This document shows positions 33,774 to 42,341 of a DNA stretch of 64,000 nucleotides, in pieces. Source of the DNA: Streptomyces massasporeus (GTDB lineage: Bacteria; Actinomycetota; Actinomycetes; Streptomycetales; Streptomycetaceae); the NCBI RefSeq assembly GCF_014648995.1, contig NZ_BMSE01000016.1, positions 163,273 through 227,272 of the forward strand, read 5' to 3'. The first letter of the stretch is position 1. Each line of letters starts with the position of its first letter. A program made the translations under genes and the position numbers. Below the pieces are notes generated by a model, which made no database searches, had not been told where the DNA came from, and saw nothing but the letters and a program-made list of their open reading frames with translations.

Positions 33774-36380
33774 CCGGTCCAGGGCGTCGCCCGTCTCCGG
33801 GCTGAGGCTGAGGGTCACCGTGCGCGGCTGCGCGGTGGCCCAGCCCGGCCGCCGGTCCGGCAGCCGGGAGTCCGCGCCGACGACGGTGAGCAGCGGCACG
33901 CCCGCGTGGGTCTGCGTGAGCCGCTCCACCATGTCCAGCAGCGTGTCGTCGGCGTACTGGAGGTCGTCCCAGATCAGCACCAGCGGCTGCTCGCGCGCCG
34001 CCCGCGCCAGGAACGCCCCCCAGGCCCGGAGCATCTCGCCGGGCATCTCCCATTCGTGCGCCGCCCGTTGCGGCGACAGCAGCCGGGCCAGGGGTGCGAA
34101 CAGATCCGCCGCGCCGGCCGCGTCGCCGCCGAGACGGTTCAGGGTGGCCCGCAGCCGCGCCGTGGTGTGGGGTTCGAAGCAGTCGGGGTCGAGGCCGCAG
34201 TAGGCGGCGAGGATCTCCGCCGGCACCGACAGGGCGGAGCCGGTGTGCGGCGCCGGAACCGTGCCGGCCAGCACCCGCACCGGGCCGCCGTGGCTTTCCT
34301 CGACCCGCCGCTGAAACTCCATCAGCAGGCGTGTCCGGGCGCGACCGGACCCTTCGATGAGGGTGATCAGATGCGCCGTCGAGCGCTGCCGGGTGTGCGA
34401 CAGCGTGTGGTGCATCAGCTCCAGCTCGCTGCCGTGGACGGCGGCGCCCGCCGGGCCCCACGCCAGGTCCGTGACGTCGTCGTGCAGGGCGTGCAGCTCC
34501 CACGGGGCCATGGCGGACGCGCAGGCACGCCGGAACGTCGCCGCCCGCTCGACCTGCCGGTGCGTCTCCTCGCAGACGTGGATCTCCCCGGCCTGCACAT
34601 GGGCCAGCATCGTCCGGCAGGTGTCGACGAGCCTGCCGCCGTTCCAGGGCGGGGGCGGGTCGTCCGAGGGCCGGGGCGGAAGCAGGGCCTCCCCGGACGC
34701 CACGGCAGCGTGCACGGTGAGGCCGCGCACGGCGGCCTGCGGTGGTGCGAGCGTGCCGGTGGGGACGCTGAGGCTGTCGCGGACGGCGGCCGCGGTGCGG
34801 ACGGCGCGCTCGGCGCGGTCGGCCGCGTCCGCCCCGTCGGCGAACACGGAGAGCACCGTCGAACCGAGCATGGCCGTGACCCGGCCGCCGTGGAGTCCGG
34901 TCTTCTCCCGGGCGATCTGGGTCAGCGCGTCGACCACCCGGTCCCGGTCCTCGGCCAGCACTCGCCCCAGTTCCGCGCCGAGCCCGAAACGGAACATGAC
35001 CACGCTGGCGGTACGGGACGCCTGCCGACCGGGGGAAGGGACCTCGGCGGCGGAGCCGGCCGGCCCGCCGCGCGCGGGCGGATCGGTGCATGCGGCCCGC
35101 GTCGCGGGGGTGACGGCGGCAGGGACGGTGCGTAGGCCCGGCTGCGTGGGTGCGGCCGGTGTGGTGGGTCCGCCCGGCTCCGTGGGTCCGGTCGCTGTGG
35201 GTGGTGCGGCCGAGCCTCCGGGTGTGGCCGGGCCCGCGGGTGTGGCCGGGCCCGCGGGTGTGCCCGGGCCCGCGGGTGTGCCCGGGCCCGCGGATGTGCC
35301 CGGCCCGGTGTGCGCGGCGGCCGGTGCGGTGGCGATGCCCGGCCCGGTGTGTGCGGCCGGTGCCGTGCATGCGCCCGGCTGTGGGGGTGCGGCCGGTGCG
35401 GTGCTCGTGCCCCGCTCCGTGGGGGCGGTCGGTGTCGTCAATTCCACGGGAGCGGCCGACGCGCCGCGTGCGGCCGGACCCGCGGAGGCCGTCGCTGTCG
35501 CCGCGGATGCGGGGGCCGCGCCGGGCAGGGGCAGGGGCGGGGACGGCGCGGGCCGGGGCGCCGGGGCGAAGTCCGCCGGCTCCCTGTCGCCCACCGTGCG
35601 AGGCACCTCCAGCGTCGGGTCCTGGGTGAGGATCGCCTGCTGGAGCCGGTGCAGTTCGCGCCCCGGCTCCAGCCCCAGCCCCTCCACGAGCGCGGTACGC
35701 ACCCGGCCGAAGACCGCCAGGGCCTCGGCCTGCCGCCCGCACCGGTACAGGGCCACCATGAGCTGCCCCGAGGCGCGTTCCCGCAAGGGCTCGGCGGCCA
35801 CCAGACTCTCCAGGTCGGGCAGGACCAGCTGGTGTCGGCCGCAGGCGAGGGCGGCCTCGAAGTGGTCCTCCATGACATCGAGCCGGCGGTTCTGCAGGGC
35901 CGTCAGCTCCGGCCAGCAGATACCTTCTTCCACCAGGTCGGACAGGACCGGCCCGCGCCACAACGCCAGCGCCTCGCCCAGCGAGCGGCGGGCGGGCTCC
36001 ACCTCGCCCGCCGCCAGGGCGGCACGGCCCGTGACCACCCGCTGCTCGTAGTCGAGCAGGTCGACGCGCTGCTGCGGCACCCGCAGCAGATAGCCGGGCG
36101 CGCGGGTCAGCAGCTCGGGCCCCTGCTCGCCGCGCGGCGGCCGGGACAGGACACCGCGCAGCTTCCAGACGGCGTTCTGCAGGATCTTGCGCGCCGTCAT
36201 GGGCGCTTCGTCGTCGGCCCACAGGGCCGACAGCATCTGGCTGGTGGACACCACCTTGTTCGCGTGCAGCAGGAGATACGCCAGGACGGCGCGCTGCCGG
36301 TGCCCGCCCAGGTCCACCAGGCTGCCCGGCGGTCCTCCCGCCGGCTCGACTTCAAGTGGCCCCAGTAAGCGGAACTGCAT
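33726..36380 (-). CDS. SARP regulator with cyclase-like domain and Walker-A-less ATPase domain
   Basis: An 884-residue paralogue of the regulator at 30.4 kb. Residues 1-100 are the winged helix (MLSALWADDEAPMTARKILQ) and about 105-255 the activation domain. A Pro/Ala/Thr/Gly-rich linker of nearly 200 residues follows. A cyclase-like domain (about 450-530, SVVMFRFGLGAELGRVLAED, then GGRVTAMLGSTVLSVFADG) precedes an ATPase-like domain. There the P-loop reads LIEGSGRARTRLLMEF, so the GK[ST] of Walker A is gone, while Walker B PLVLIWDDLQYADD remains. It probably cannot hydrolyse ATP normally. It is transcribed in the same direction as the aminotransferase gene upstream of it. Confidence 0.9.
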   Translation of the reverse strand: MQFRLLGPLEVEPAGGPPGSLVDLGGHRQRAVLAYLLLHANKVVSTSQMLSALWADDEAPMTARKILQNAVWKLRGVLSRPPRGEQGPELLTRAPGYLLRVPQQRVDLLDYEQRVVTGRAALAAGEVEPARRSLGEALALWRGPVLSDLVEEGICWPELTALQNRRLDVMEDHFEAALACGRHQLVLPDLESLVAAEPLRERASGQLMVALYRCGRQAEALAVFGRVRTALVEGLGLEPGRELHRLQQAILTQDPTLEVPRTVGDREPADFAPAPRPAPSPPLPLPGAAPASAATATASAGPAARGASAAPVELTTPTAPTERGTSTAPAAPPQPGACTAPAAHTGPGIATAPAAAHTGPGTSAGPGTPAGPGTPAGPATPAGPATPGGSAAPPTATGPTEPGGPTTPAAPTQPGLRTVPAAVTPATRAACTDPPARGGPAGSAAEVPSPGRQASRTASVVMFRFGLGAELGRVLAEDRDRVVDALTQIAREKTGLHGGRVTAMLGSTVLSVFADGADAADRAERAVRTAAAVRDSLSVPTGTLAPPQAAVRGLTVHAAVASGEALLPPRPSDDPPPPWNGGRLVDTCRTMLAHVQAGEIHVCEETHRQVERAATFRRACASAMAPWELHALHDDVTDLAWGPAGAAVHGSELELMHHTLSHTRQRSTAHLITLIEGSGRARTRLLMEFQRRVEESHGGPVRVLAGTVPAPHTGSALSVPAEILAAYCGLDPDCFEPHTTARLRATLNRLGGDAAGAADLFAPLARLLSPQRAAHEWEMPGEMLRAWGAFLARAAREQPLVLIWDDLQYADDTLLDMVERLTQTHAGVPLLTVVGADSRLPDRRPGWATAQPRTVTLSLSPETGDALDRLLESLLPPVRESEVA
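35221..35310. repeat. 18-bp tandem repeat coding for the Pro/Ala/Gly linker
   Basis: Five units of GGTGTGGCCGGGCCCGCG or close variants start at 35221, 35239, 35257, 35275 and 35293. On the minus strand they encode six-residue repeats of the type GPATPA inside the linker of the SARP protein. The wider linker (35.1-35.45 kb) is also low in complexity. Confidence 0.9.
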
Positions 36381-36567
36381 GAACTCCCCCGTTTCGCTTG
36401 CTCCGGCGTACTGCGTTACCCGGGACCGGTGTGTCGCCCGAAGCTCGTCGACGCGGTCCGCTTCCCGTGGTGCCTCCGGTCGGGTGGGCCGGACCGGTCA
36501 TGGCCGGCACCCGGCCGGAATGCCCTGGGAGTCCGCCGGTGGGGGGAGGCGGCGGCCCCAGGGTGGA

Positions 36568-38169
36568 TCAGTGGCCCGCGGCGGTGAGTTCGTCGCCGGC
36601 CTGCTTGCGCAACAGTGTGCACACGTCGTGCAGTCCGGCGTACAGCTGTCCCAGTTCGGCGTCTGTGACATAAATCGAGGGTTCAAAACGCAACGTGCCG
36701 ACCGCGCTGGCCGTCGGGAACGTCCGCACCCGGTGCCGGCGCAGCAGATGGCCCGCCAGGAAGTAGCCGAACAGGCCGCTCTGCGCGATCTGCCGCAACT
36801 CCGGCGAGGACGCCTCGGACTGATCGTGGAATTCCAGGCCCTGCATCAGCCCGTGTCCGCGTACGTCCGCCACCACGTCGGGGAACTCCGCCCGCAGCGC
36901 GTCGAGTGTCGCGTGCAGCGCCGCGCCGCGCTCCTCGGCCTGCCGGTAGGCCGCGCCGCCGTCCCGCTCCAGCAGTTCGAGGACCTTCAGGGCGATGTGG
37001 CAGGAGAAGCTGTCCTTGGCGAAGGTCGAGCTGTGCACGATCTCGAAGTCCCGGCGGTAGCGCTTCTCGCGCACCAGCATCACGGACGCCTTCGCGATGC
37101 CGCCGCCGAGTGTCTTGGCCAGGGTGTAGTAGTCACCGCGCAGGCCGGTCCGGGAACTGGCGAGCAGGGTGCCGGTGCGGCCCATTCCGCTCTGGATCTC
37201 GTCGACGACGACGGGGCAGTCGATCCGGGCGCAGAACTCCTGGATCTCCCGGGCGAACGCGCGGGACAGGACGCGGATTCCGCCTTCTCCCTGGATCGGC
37301 TCGACGAGGAAGGCGCAGAAGACGGGGAATTCGTGCTCCGTCACCGTGATCCTGCCGTTCTCCGTGCTCAGGCCGAGCAGGGTCCGGCGTTCACGCGCGT
37401 GGACCGCGTTCAGGTCCTCGGGGCTGTCGTGCGGGACGAACCGCGCCTGTGCGGCGAGGGACTTGAAGGGCAGCCGGTAGCCCTCGTTGTGGGTCAGCTG
37501 CACAGTGCCGGCGAGCTTGCCGTGGAAGCCGCCCTCCAGGGCGAGGAACAGCGGCGGGGCCGCGGCGACCTCGTCGTTGTGGCGTCTGATCGCCGCCTCC
37601 AGCAAGCCGAGGGCATCGTTGTCGTCCGCGGCGAGGGCGACCCCGAGGCGGGCGGCGGCCTCCCCGTGGACGGTGGCGGACCCGTCGTCCACCGCGGCCC
37701 GCGCCCGCGCGAGTCCGGCGTCGACGGAGCCGAGCAGTTCGGACACGCGTATGCCCCGGTCCAGTTCGGCGTGCTTCACGGCGGCTTCCACCGCTTCCGC
37801 GCCACTGTTCCCGAAGATGGCGTAATAAGGCTCGTCGTCGGAGAGTTCACGCGCGATGATGCGGTTGAGTTCGGCGGCCAGCCGGTTGGCGTACGGGTGG
37901 CGCGAGAACTGGGCGTGCACCGGTGTATGTTCGGCGAGCAGTTCACGGGCGTACGCGGTGATCTCGGGGTGGTGATGGCCGAGCAGCACCGAGCCGTAAC
38001 CGCCGGCGAAGTCCACGACCGGGAACTCGGTGCCGTCGTCGTCCCGTACGTACAGCGTGTTCCCCTCGGCGCGCACGTACTCCACCGCCAGTCCCGCGGT
38101 GTCGAGTACCTGGCGGAGATAGGGCTCGGCGAGTTCGCGTTCCGCGGCTGCGGCGGAGGTCTCAGTCAT
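36568..38169 (-). CDS. PLP-dependent class III aminotransferase
   Basis: A 533-residue fold-type I aminotransferase, longer than the usual about 430-460. The PLP lysine is Lys352 in YTLAKTLGGGIAKASV, and the pyridine-binding Asp is Asp323 in VVVDEIQSGMGRTG. FGNSGAEAVEAAVKHA is the phosphate-binding segment. Extra length comes from an insertion after about residue 110 (DDGSATVHGEAAARLGVALA). The family transfers amino groups from omega-amino acids or amines to aldehydes or ketones. In polyketide alkaloid clusters such enzymes aminate a released aldehyde, which then cyclises. I choose ATG 38169 for its GAGGA site over ATG 38199. It is divergent from the flavin reductase. Confidence 0.92.
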   Translation of the reverse strand: MTETSAAAAERELAEPYLRQVLDTAGLAVEYVRAEGNTLYVRDDDGTEFPVVDFAGGYGSVLLGHHHPEITAYARELLAEHTPVHAQFSRHPYANRLAAELNRIIARELSDDEPYYAIFGNSGAEAVEAAVKHAELDRGIRVSELLGSVDAGLARARAAVDDGSATVHGEAAARLGVALAADDNDALGLLEAAIRRHNDEVAAAPPLFLALEGGFHGKLAGTVQLTHNEGYRLPFKSLAAQARFVPHDSPEDLNAVHARERRTLLGLSTENGRITVTEHEFPVFCAFLVEPIQGEGGIRVLSRAFAREIQEFCARIDCPVVVDEIQSGMGRTGTLLASSRTGLRGDYYTLAKTLGGGIAKASVMLVREKRYRRDFEIVHSSTFAKDSFSCHIALKVLELLERDGGAAYRQAEERGAALHATLDALRAEFPDVVADVRGHGLMQGLEFHDQSEASSPELRQIAQSGLFGYFLAGHLLRRHRVRTFPTASAVGTLRFEPSIYVTDAELGQLYAGLHDVCTLLRKQAGDELTAAGH

Positions 38170-38200
38170 GTCCTCAGGGTCCGATGGACGGGTAAACATC

Positions 38201-38257
38201 CGGTCACTGAAAGGTCATCGGTGACGGTCGGTCACTGAAGGCCCCCCGGTTACCCGG
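38201..38257. promoter_or_regulatory. Divergent promoter region with GGTCA repeats
   Basis: CGGTCACTGAA occurs at 38201-38211 and again at 38229-38239, with GGTCATCGGTGAC between them. GGTCA thus starts at 38202, 38213 and 38230. TTACCCGG follows at 38250-38257. The segment lies between the divergent aminotransferase and flavin reductase genes and is a plausible activator site. The spacing is less regular than at the other two candidate arrays. Confidence 0.4.
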
Positions 38258-38358
38258 GCATGAAGGATCCGCGAGACGCCGCGACTACGTTGATTGCGCC
38301 GGCTGCCCCTTTTCGTGCGGACGGCACTGACGTGTCCCGTGACCCATCGGAGAGTGGC

Positions 38359-38904
38359 ATGAATTCCGCGTCCGCCGAACTCGAACACGCTGCCGTGCGT
38401 TCCGGGCACGAGCCGGTACGCCCGGACCGGCTACGCGGGGTGATGTCCCGCTTCGCCACCGGCGTCACGGTCCTCACCGTGGGCGGGGAGCACCTGCACG
38501 CCATGACGGCGAACGCCTTCAGCTCGGTCTCCCTCGACCCCCCGTCGGTGTTGTGCAGCGTGGGCCACAGCGCGGTCATGCACGGCGCGCTCACCGGGGC
38601 CGGGCGCTTCGCCGTGAACATACTCGGCGCCCACCAGGAGCCGCTCGCCCGGCACTTCGCCGACAAGAGCCGCACGCTGGGTGCCGCCCAGTTCGAACGC
38701 GTCGACTGGCGCGCCGGCGAGCACACGGGGGCGCCGCTGCTCGACGACTCCGTGGCGTGGCTGGAGTGCGAGCTGACCGAGTCGCACGCGTTCGGCGACC
38801 ACACCATCTTCATCGGCACCGTGCTGGCGGCGGGCGAGGGCGGGAGCGTTGACGAACTGCTCTTCGTCAACGGCCGCTTCGGGAAGCCGGCCACCGGCTC
38901 CTGA
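38359..38904 (+). CDS. Flavin reductase (HpaC-like), partner of two-component monooxygenases
   Basis: A 181-residue protein from ATG 38359 with CGGAGAG upstream. An in-frame ATG at 38260 would add 33 unlikely residues. It is the flavin_reductase domain: LRGVMSRFATGVTVLTV, the flavin-binding MTANAFSSVSLDPPSVLCSV, RFAVNILGAHQEPLARHFAD, and FIGTVLAAGEG near the end. These enzymes use NAD(P)H to make free FADH2 or FMNH2, which diffuses to a monooxygenase component. The two acyl-CoA-dehydrogenase-fold enzymes at 39.1 and 43.9 kb are the obvious consumers. Confidence 0.92.
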   Translation: MNSASAELEHAAVRSGHEPVRPDRLRGVMSRFATGVTVLTVGGEHLHAMTANAFSSVSLDPPSVLCSVGHSAVMHGALTGAGRFAVNILGAHQEPLARHFADKSRTLGAAQFERVDWRAGEHTGAPLLDDSVAWLECELTESHAFGDHTIFIGTVLAAGEGGSVDELLFVNGRFGKPATGS

Positions 38905-38940
38905 CGGCCACGGCCCGACCGCCGCCGGTCCGGCGGGCGG

Positions 38941-38986
38941 ACACGGCAGGGCGGCACCACCCACCGGTGGTGCCGCCCTGCCGTGT
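38941..38986. terminator. 21-bp perfect hairpin, bidirectional terminator
   Basis: Arms 38941-38961 and 38966-38986 pair perfectly with a 4-base loop. It lies between the convergent flavin reductase (ends 38904) and monooxygenase (ends 39072) genes and should stop both transcripts. Confidence 0.85.
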
Positions 38987-39071
38987 GTCTCGCACTGCGG
39001 TGTGTGGTGCACTGCCGTGCGTCATGGCCTGCCGTGTGACATGGCCTCCCGCCGCCGCGGGAGGCCGGCCG

Positions 39072-40247
39072 TCACAGGAAGTACGTGCCCGGGTCCATGC
39101 CGACCAGGACCCGCCCCTGGACCTCCAGGTTGGCGTCCCGCTGGACCAGGGCGTGCAGCGAGAAGCCCTGGATGTCGCGGTGGAACCGCTGCAGGGCGAC
39201 CTCGCGCCGGATGACCGAGCCGCCGCTCGCCGTGTACAGCAGCTCGACGGCCTCCTTGGCGAGCTGCGCCGCGTACGCCGTCCGGCCGCGGATCACGGCC
39301 TTCTGCTCGTCGGTGGGCTGCTCGCCGGCGTCGGCGCTCGCCTGCAGGACCTCCAGCCACAGGTCCGCCAGGCCCTCGGCGGCGTCGATCTTGTTGGCGG
39401 CCGTGGCGACCTGGATCTGGGTGAGCGGGTGCAGCTTCTGGTCGGTCCAGTCGGTGTACGTGATCCCCCGGCCGGGCAGGCGCTCGAGGAACAGTTCGTA
39501 CGCGCCGCGCGCGATACCGGTGAAGGCGGCCGCGACGCCGGACAGGACGTAGCCGAGCAGACCGTAGTTGCGGCCGGTGGCGCCCGTGTTCTCGCGGTCG
39601 CCGGTCGCGCTGACCATGGCCTCCTCCAGGGAGACCACGCGATGGGCGGGCACGAACAGGTCCTCGGCGGTGGTGGTGCAGCTGCCGGTGGCGGCTCCCG
39701 CGCTGACGTGCCAGTCGTCGGTGACCTCCAGCTCGGAGACCGGGACCAGCGCGACGAGTTCCTCGTGGGCCCCGTCGGGGTGCTCCACCATCGCGGCGAG
39801 CAGGTCCCAGCCGGCGCCCCGGACACCGGAGTTGTAGCGCCACGTGCCGTTGAGGCGGTAGCCGCCGTCGACGGGGGTGAGGGTGCCGGTCGGGGCGAAG
39901 ACGATGGACACCCGGGTGTCGCCGCCTTCGAACACCTCCTTCTGCGCCCGGTCGGGGTAGAGGGAGGCGCACCAGGTGCTGGTGAGCCAGACCATGGTCA
40001 GCCAACCGGTGGACGGGCAGCCGCGCGCGACCTCGGCGATGACCTTGAACTGGTCGGCCACGCCGAAGTCGAGCCCGCCGTGGGCGCGGGGCACCGCGGC
40101 GCGGAACACCCCGGCCTTCTCCAGCAGTTGGATGTTCTCCTCGGGGATCCAACGCCGTTCCTCCGCCTCCGCGCCGTTCGCGCGCAGCGTGGGGACGGCA
40201 TCGCGTACGGCGTCCAGTACGGACGCCAGTTCCTTCTGGTCGGTCAT
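39072..40247 (-). CDS. Acyl-CoA-dehydrogenase-fold flavin-dependent monooxygenase, copy 1
   Basis: A 391-residue member of the HsaA/HpaH-C2-like group: an acyl-CoA dehydrogenase fold that uses reduced flavin and O2. Signature regions are an N-terminal helical domain (ENIQLLEKAGVFRAAVPRAH), the beta domain (IVFAPTGTLTPVDGGYRLNG, WRYNSGVRGAGWDLLAAMVE) and the C-terminal helices (LQRFHRDIQGFSLHALVQRD). No CoA-binding features are obvious. It is closely paralogous to the enzyme at 43.9 kb, with identical length and over 20-residue identical blocks near positions 260-290. It is expected to hydroxylate or N-oxidise the product, with FADH2 or FMNH2 from the reductase at 38.4 kb. The ribosome binding site is GGAGAG. 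Confidence 0.88.
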   Translation of the reverse strand: MTDQKELASVLDAVRDAVPTLRANGAEAEERRWIPEENIQLLEKAGVFRAAVPRAHGGLDFGVADQFKVIAEVARGCPSTGWLTMVWLTSTWCASLYPDRAQKEVFEGGDTRVSIVFAPTGTLTPVDGGYRLNGTWRYNSGVRGAGWDLLAAMVEHPDGAHEELVALVPVSELEVTDDWHVSAGAATGSCTTTAEDLFVPAHRVVSLEEAMVSATGDRENTGATGRNYGLLGYVLSGVAAAFTGIARGAYELFLERLPGRGITYTDWTDQKLHPLTQIQVATAANKIDAAEGLADLWLEVLQASADAGEQPTDEQKAVIRGRTAYAAQLAKEAVELLYTASGGSVIRREVALQRFHRDIQGFSLHALVQRDANLEVQGRVLVGMDPGTYFL

Positions 40248-40294
40248 TGTCTCTCCGTCTCTCGTCGGGCCATCTGGGGGTTTTCCGGCACGGC

Positions 40295-40324
40295 GGAGCC
40301 CCCCTGGCGCACCAGGGGGGCTCC
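40295..40324. terminator. 13-bp hairpin after the first SnoaL gene
   Basis: Arms 40295-40307 and 40312-40324 (GGAGCCCCCCTGG and its complement) pair with a 4-base loop. It lies between the end of the SnoaL-like gene (40333) and the start of the monooxygenase gene (40247), so it may partly uncouple the two. Confidence 0.75.
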
Positions 40325-40332
40325 CTCTCGCG

Positions 40333-40761
40333 CTAGTCCGCGACGAGGCCGGTCGCGGCCACCGGGCGGTCGATGGCCATCAGCCAGCGGCCGTCGTCGG
40401 TCTTGCGGAGCACATCGGTGCAGACGCCTTCCAGCAGGACCGGCTCACCGTCCGGGCCGGTGGTGTCGATGGAGTACTCGACACCGATCAGCGCCACGTC
40501 ACCGGCCACGTACGAGTGGGTGACGCTCGCCTTGAGGGTCGGCTTCGAGGCCAGGAACTCCTTGAAGAAGGCCAGCCGGTCGGCGCCGGTCAGGGGTTCG
40601 CCGGAGAAGTTCGAGACGGAGTCGTCGAGGTAGAGGCGGTTGAACAGCTCGCCGTCGCCCGAGTTGAAGACCTGGATGAAGATCTCGTTCTGGATGTCGG
40701 TGTCGGCGGTGAGGTCGGGGCGTTCCGGGTCGAAGGGGACGGTGAAGGACGTGGCTGACAT
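40333..40761 (-). CDS. SnoaL-like (NTF2-fold) protein 1
   Basis: A 142-residue small protein with the alpha+beta cone of the SnoaL/NTF2 superfamily. An N-terminal helix (NEIFIQVFNSGDGELFNRLY) is followed by LDDSVSNFSGEPLTGADRLA and antiparallel strands (VALIGVEYSIDTT, VCTDVLRKTDDGRWLMAIDR). Family members include cyclases, isomerases and hydroxylases but also proteins without known activity, and no catalytic residue can be singled out. A paralogue lies at 42.3 kb, and both flank the amine oxidase gene. It is expected to be cytosolic. Confidence 0.82.
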   Translation of the reverse strand: MSATSFTVPFDPERPDLTADTDIQNEIFIQVFNSGDGELFNRLYLDDSVSNFSGEPLTGADRLAFFKEFLASKPTLKASVTHSYVAGDVALIGVEYSIDTTGPDGEPVLLEGVCTDVLRKTDDGRWLMAIDRPVAATGLVAD

Positions 40762-40808
40762 GGGGATGCGGTTCCCTTCCGGGGGGTGGGTGGGTGATGC
40801 CTCGGTGG

Positions 40809-42233
40809 TCATTCCTCGCCCGCTGCCTGCCGGGCGGCACGCAGACCGGACTCGATGGCGCCGTCGATGTAGCCGCTCCAGCCGTTGGCTATGTCGCCGC
40901 TGGCGAAGGAGAGCCGCCCGCTGGTGTAGGTGACCTCCGGGTAGAGCGTGGTGAGCTGCTTCGGCTTGCGGAACGCCCAGCCGCCGCGCGCGTAGGGGTC
41001 GCGGCCCCAGTCGTGCGCCTTGACGCCGATGATGTCCAGGTTCACGCCGAGCTGCTGCACGGCCTTCTTCACCTGGGCGGTGTTGGTCGGGTCGAGCCCG
41101 GGATCGGTACTGAAGGCGATGTAGAGCATGCCTTCGGACGTTTCCTTGAACGGCAGCAGCATGGGGATCTGCGAGCCGCCCTCGGCGCCCTGGCCGTAGA
41201 CCCGGCTGGCTCCCTTGCGGGCGTGGATCCACAGCTTCACCGCGTTCTTCACGGCGATGCCCTGGGTCGTCGCGGTGGTGAGCGCCGCAGGCAGGGACGG
41301 GCTGAACTTGACCGTGCTCAGGGCGTTGACCGGCATCGCGACGACGACCGCGGTGGCGCTGTAGCGGGTGCCGGAGGTGGTGGTGACGTACACCAGGGAT
41401 CCGGTGTCGTTCACCGAGGCGACCGGCGAGCTGAGCTTGATCGTCGGCTTGGCCTCGTTGACCATCGCCTGGAGCAGCGCCTTGGTGCCCTTGGCGATGC
41501 GCCAGCGCATGGTGTCGTTCCAGCCCGCGTTGGTGTGGCCGGCCAGGGCCCACCAGTGGGCGAACATCGTGAAGGCGCCGTCCGTGCTGGCACCGCCGGC
41601 GTAGACCGCCGTCTGCCCGTTGACGAGGAGTTCCTCCTCGGGCGTGAGAGCCAGCTGGGTCAGGCGGTCGCGCAGCGTCAGCTTGTCCAGGCTCTGCAGC
41701 AGGTCGGCCCGGTGCAGGGGCTGGAAGGGCTTCTCGAAGTACGTCCGCGTGCCGTCGAACATGCGCTCGAAGACGGTGCCCATCCGGCCGAAGCCGTCCT
41801 CGGGCGTGAACTGCCGCGGGCCGGCCGGCGTCGGCAGCCACGTGGTCGAGATCGGCTCGTCCTCCTCCAGCGCCAGCTTGTAGCGCGTGAGTTCGGCGCC
41901 GAGGTAGGGCTGGGTCGGCTCGACCCAGGTCCCGCCGCGCTCGATCAGCTGACCGCCGTAGGTGTCCGTCCAGGTGCGGCCGCCGATGCGGTCGCGTGCC
42001 TCCAGGACGAGCACCCGCTTGCCGCGGGCGCGCAGTTCGCGGGCCGCGGTGATGCCGGCGAAACCCGCGCCGATGACGATGACGTCCCAGTCCGCCGCGG
42101 CACCGCGGGTGGCGGCCGAGGCGGCCGGGGCGAACGGAGTCAGGGCGGGTACCGCGACGGCGGCCGCCCCGGCCGCCTTGAGCAGGGTGCGGCGCGTCGG
42201 CCGCCGCCCGCCGATGGGTCCGGTGCTGTGCAT
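40809..42233 (-). CDS. Tat-exported FAD-dependent amine oxidase, copy 1
   Basis: A 474-residue flavin amine oxidase from ATG 42233, a start supported by equal length with its paralogue at 46.3 kb. An ATG at 42296 is also possible. A Tat signal is clear: TRRTLLKAAG with the Arg pair at 14-15, then an Ala-rich hydrophobic core to about residue 41. The FAD-binding motif VIVIGAGFAGITAARELRAR (51-70) leads to LEARDRIGGRTWTDTYGG. The C-terminus has the FAD-contacting SFASGDIANGWSGYIDGAIE. It oxidises amines, probably outside the membrane. Nearest types are monoamine or amino acid oxidases, and secreted oxidases of this kind finish coelimycin-type compounds. It lies between the two SnoaL genes. Confidence 0.92.
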   Translation of the reverse strand: MHSTGPIGGRRPTRRTLLKAAGAAAVAVPALTPFAPAASAATRGAAADWDVIVIGAGFAGITAARELRARGKRVLVLEARDRIGGRTWTDTYGGQLIERGGTWVEPTQPYLGAELTRYKLALEEDEPISTTWLPTPAGPRQFTPEDGFGRMGTVFERMFDGTRTYFEKPFQPLHRADLLQSLDKLTLRDRLTQLALTPEEELLVNGQTAVYAGGASTDGAFTMFAHWWALAGHTNAGWNDTMRWRIAKGTKALLQAMVNEAKPTIKLSSPVASVNDTGSLVYVTTTSGTRYSATAVVVAMPVNALSTVKFSPSLPAALTTATTQGIAVKNAVKLWIHARKGASRVYGQGAEGGSQIPMLLPFKETSEGMLYIAFSTDPGLDPTNTAQVKKAVQQLGVNLDIIGVKAHDWGRDPYARGGWAFRKPKQLTTLYPEVTYTSGRLSFASGDIANGWSGYIDGAIESGLRAARQAAGEE

Positions 42234-42341
42234 GGTGCTGTGTGTCCCCCGTGTACTCGGTGCCGGCCCGCCGTGCGGAACCGGCATCTCACTCATGAGC
42301 CAAGGTGTTTTCGGTGCTGCGTGCCGTGGCGCTCGTGCCGG

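Noticed and set aside
39072..40247. Calling the acyl-CoA-dehydrogenase-fold enzymes true acyl-CoA dehydrogenases
   Set aside because: Their sequence type (HsaA/HpaH-like) and the neighbouring flavin reductase fit two-component monooxygenases better. Dehydrogenase activity cannot be fully excluded.
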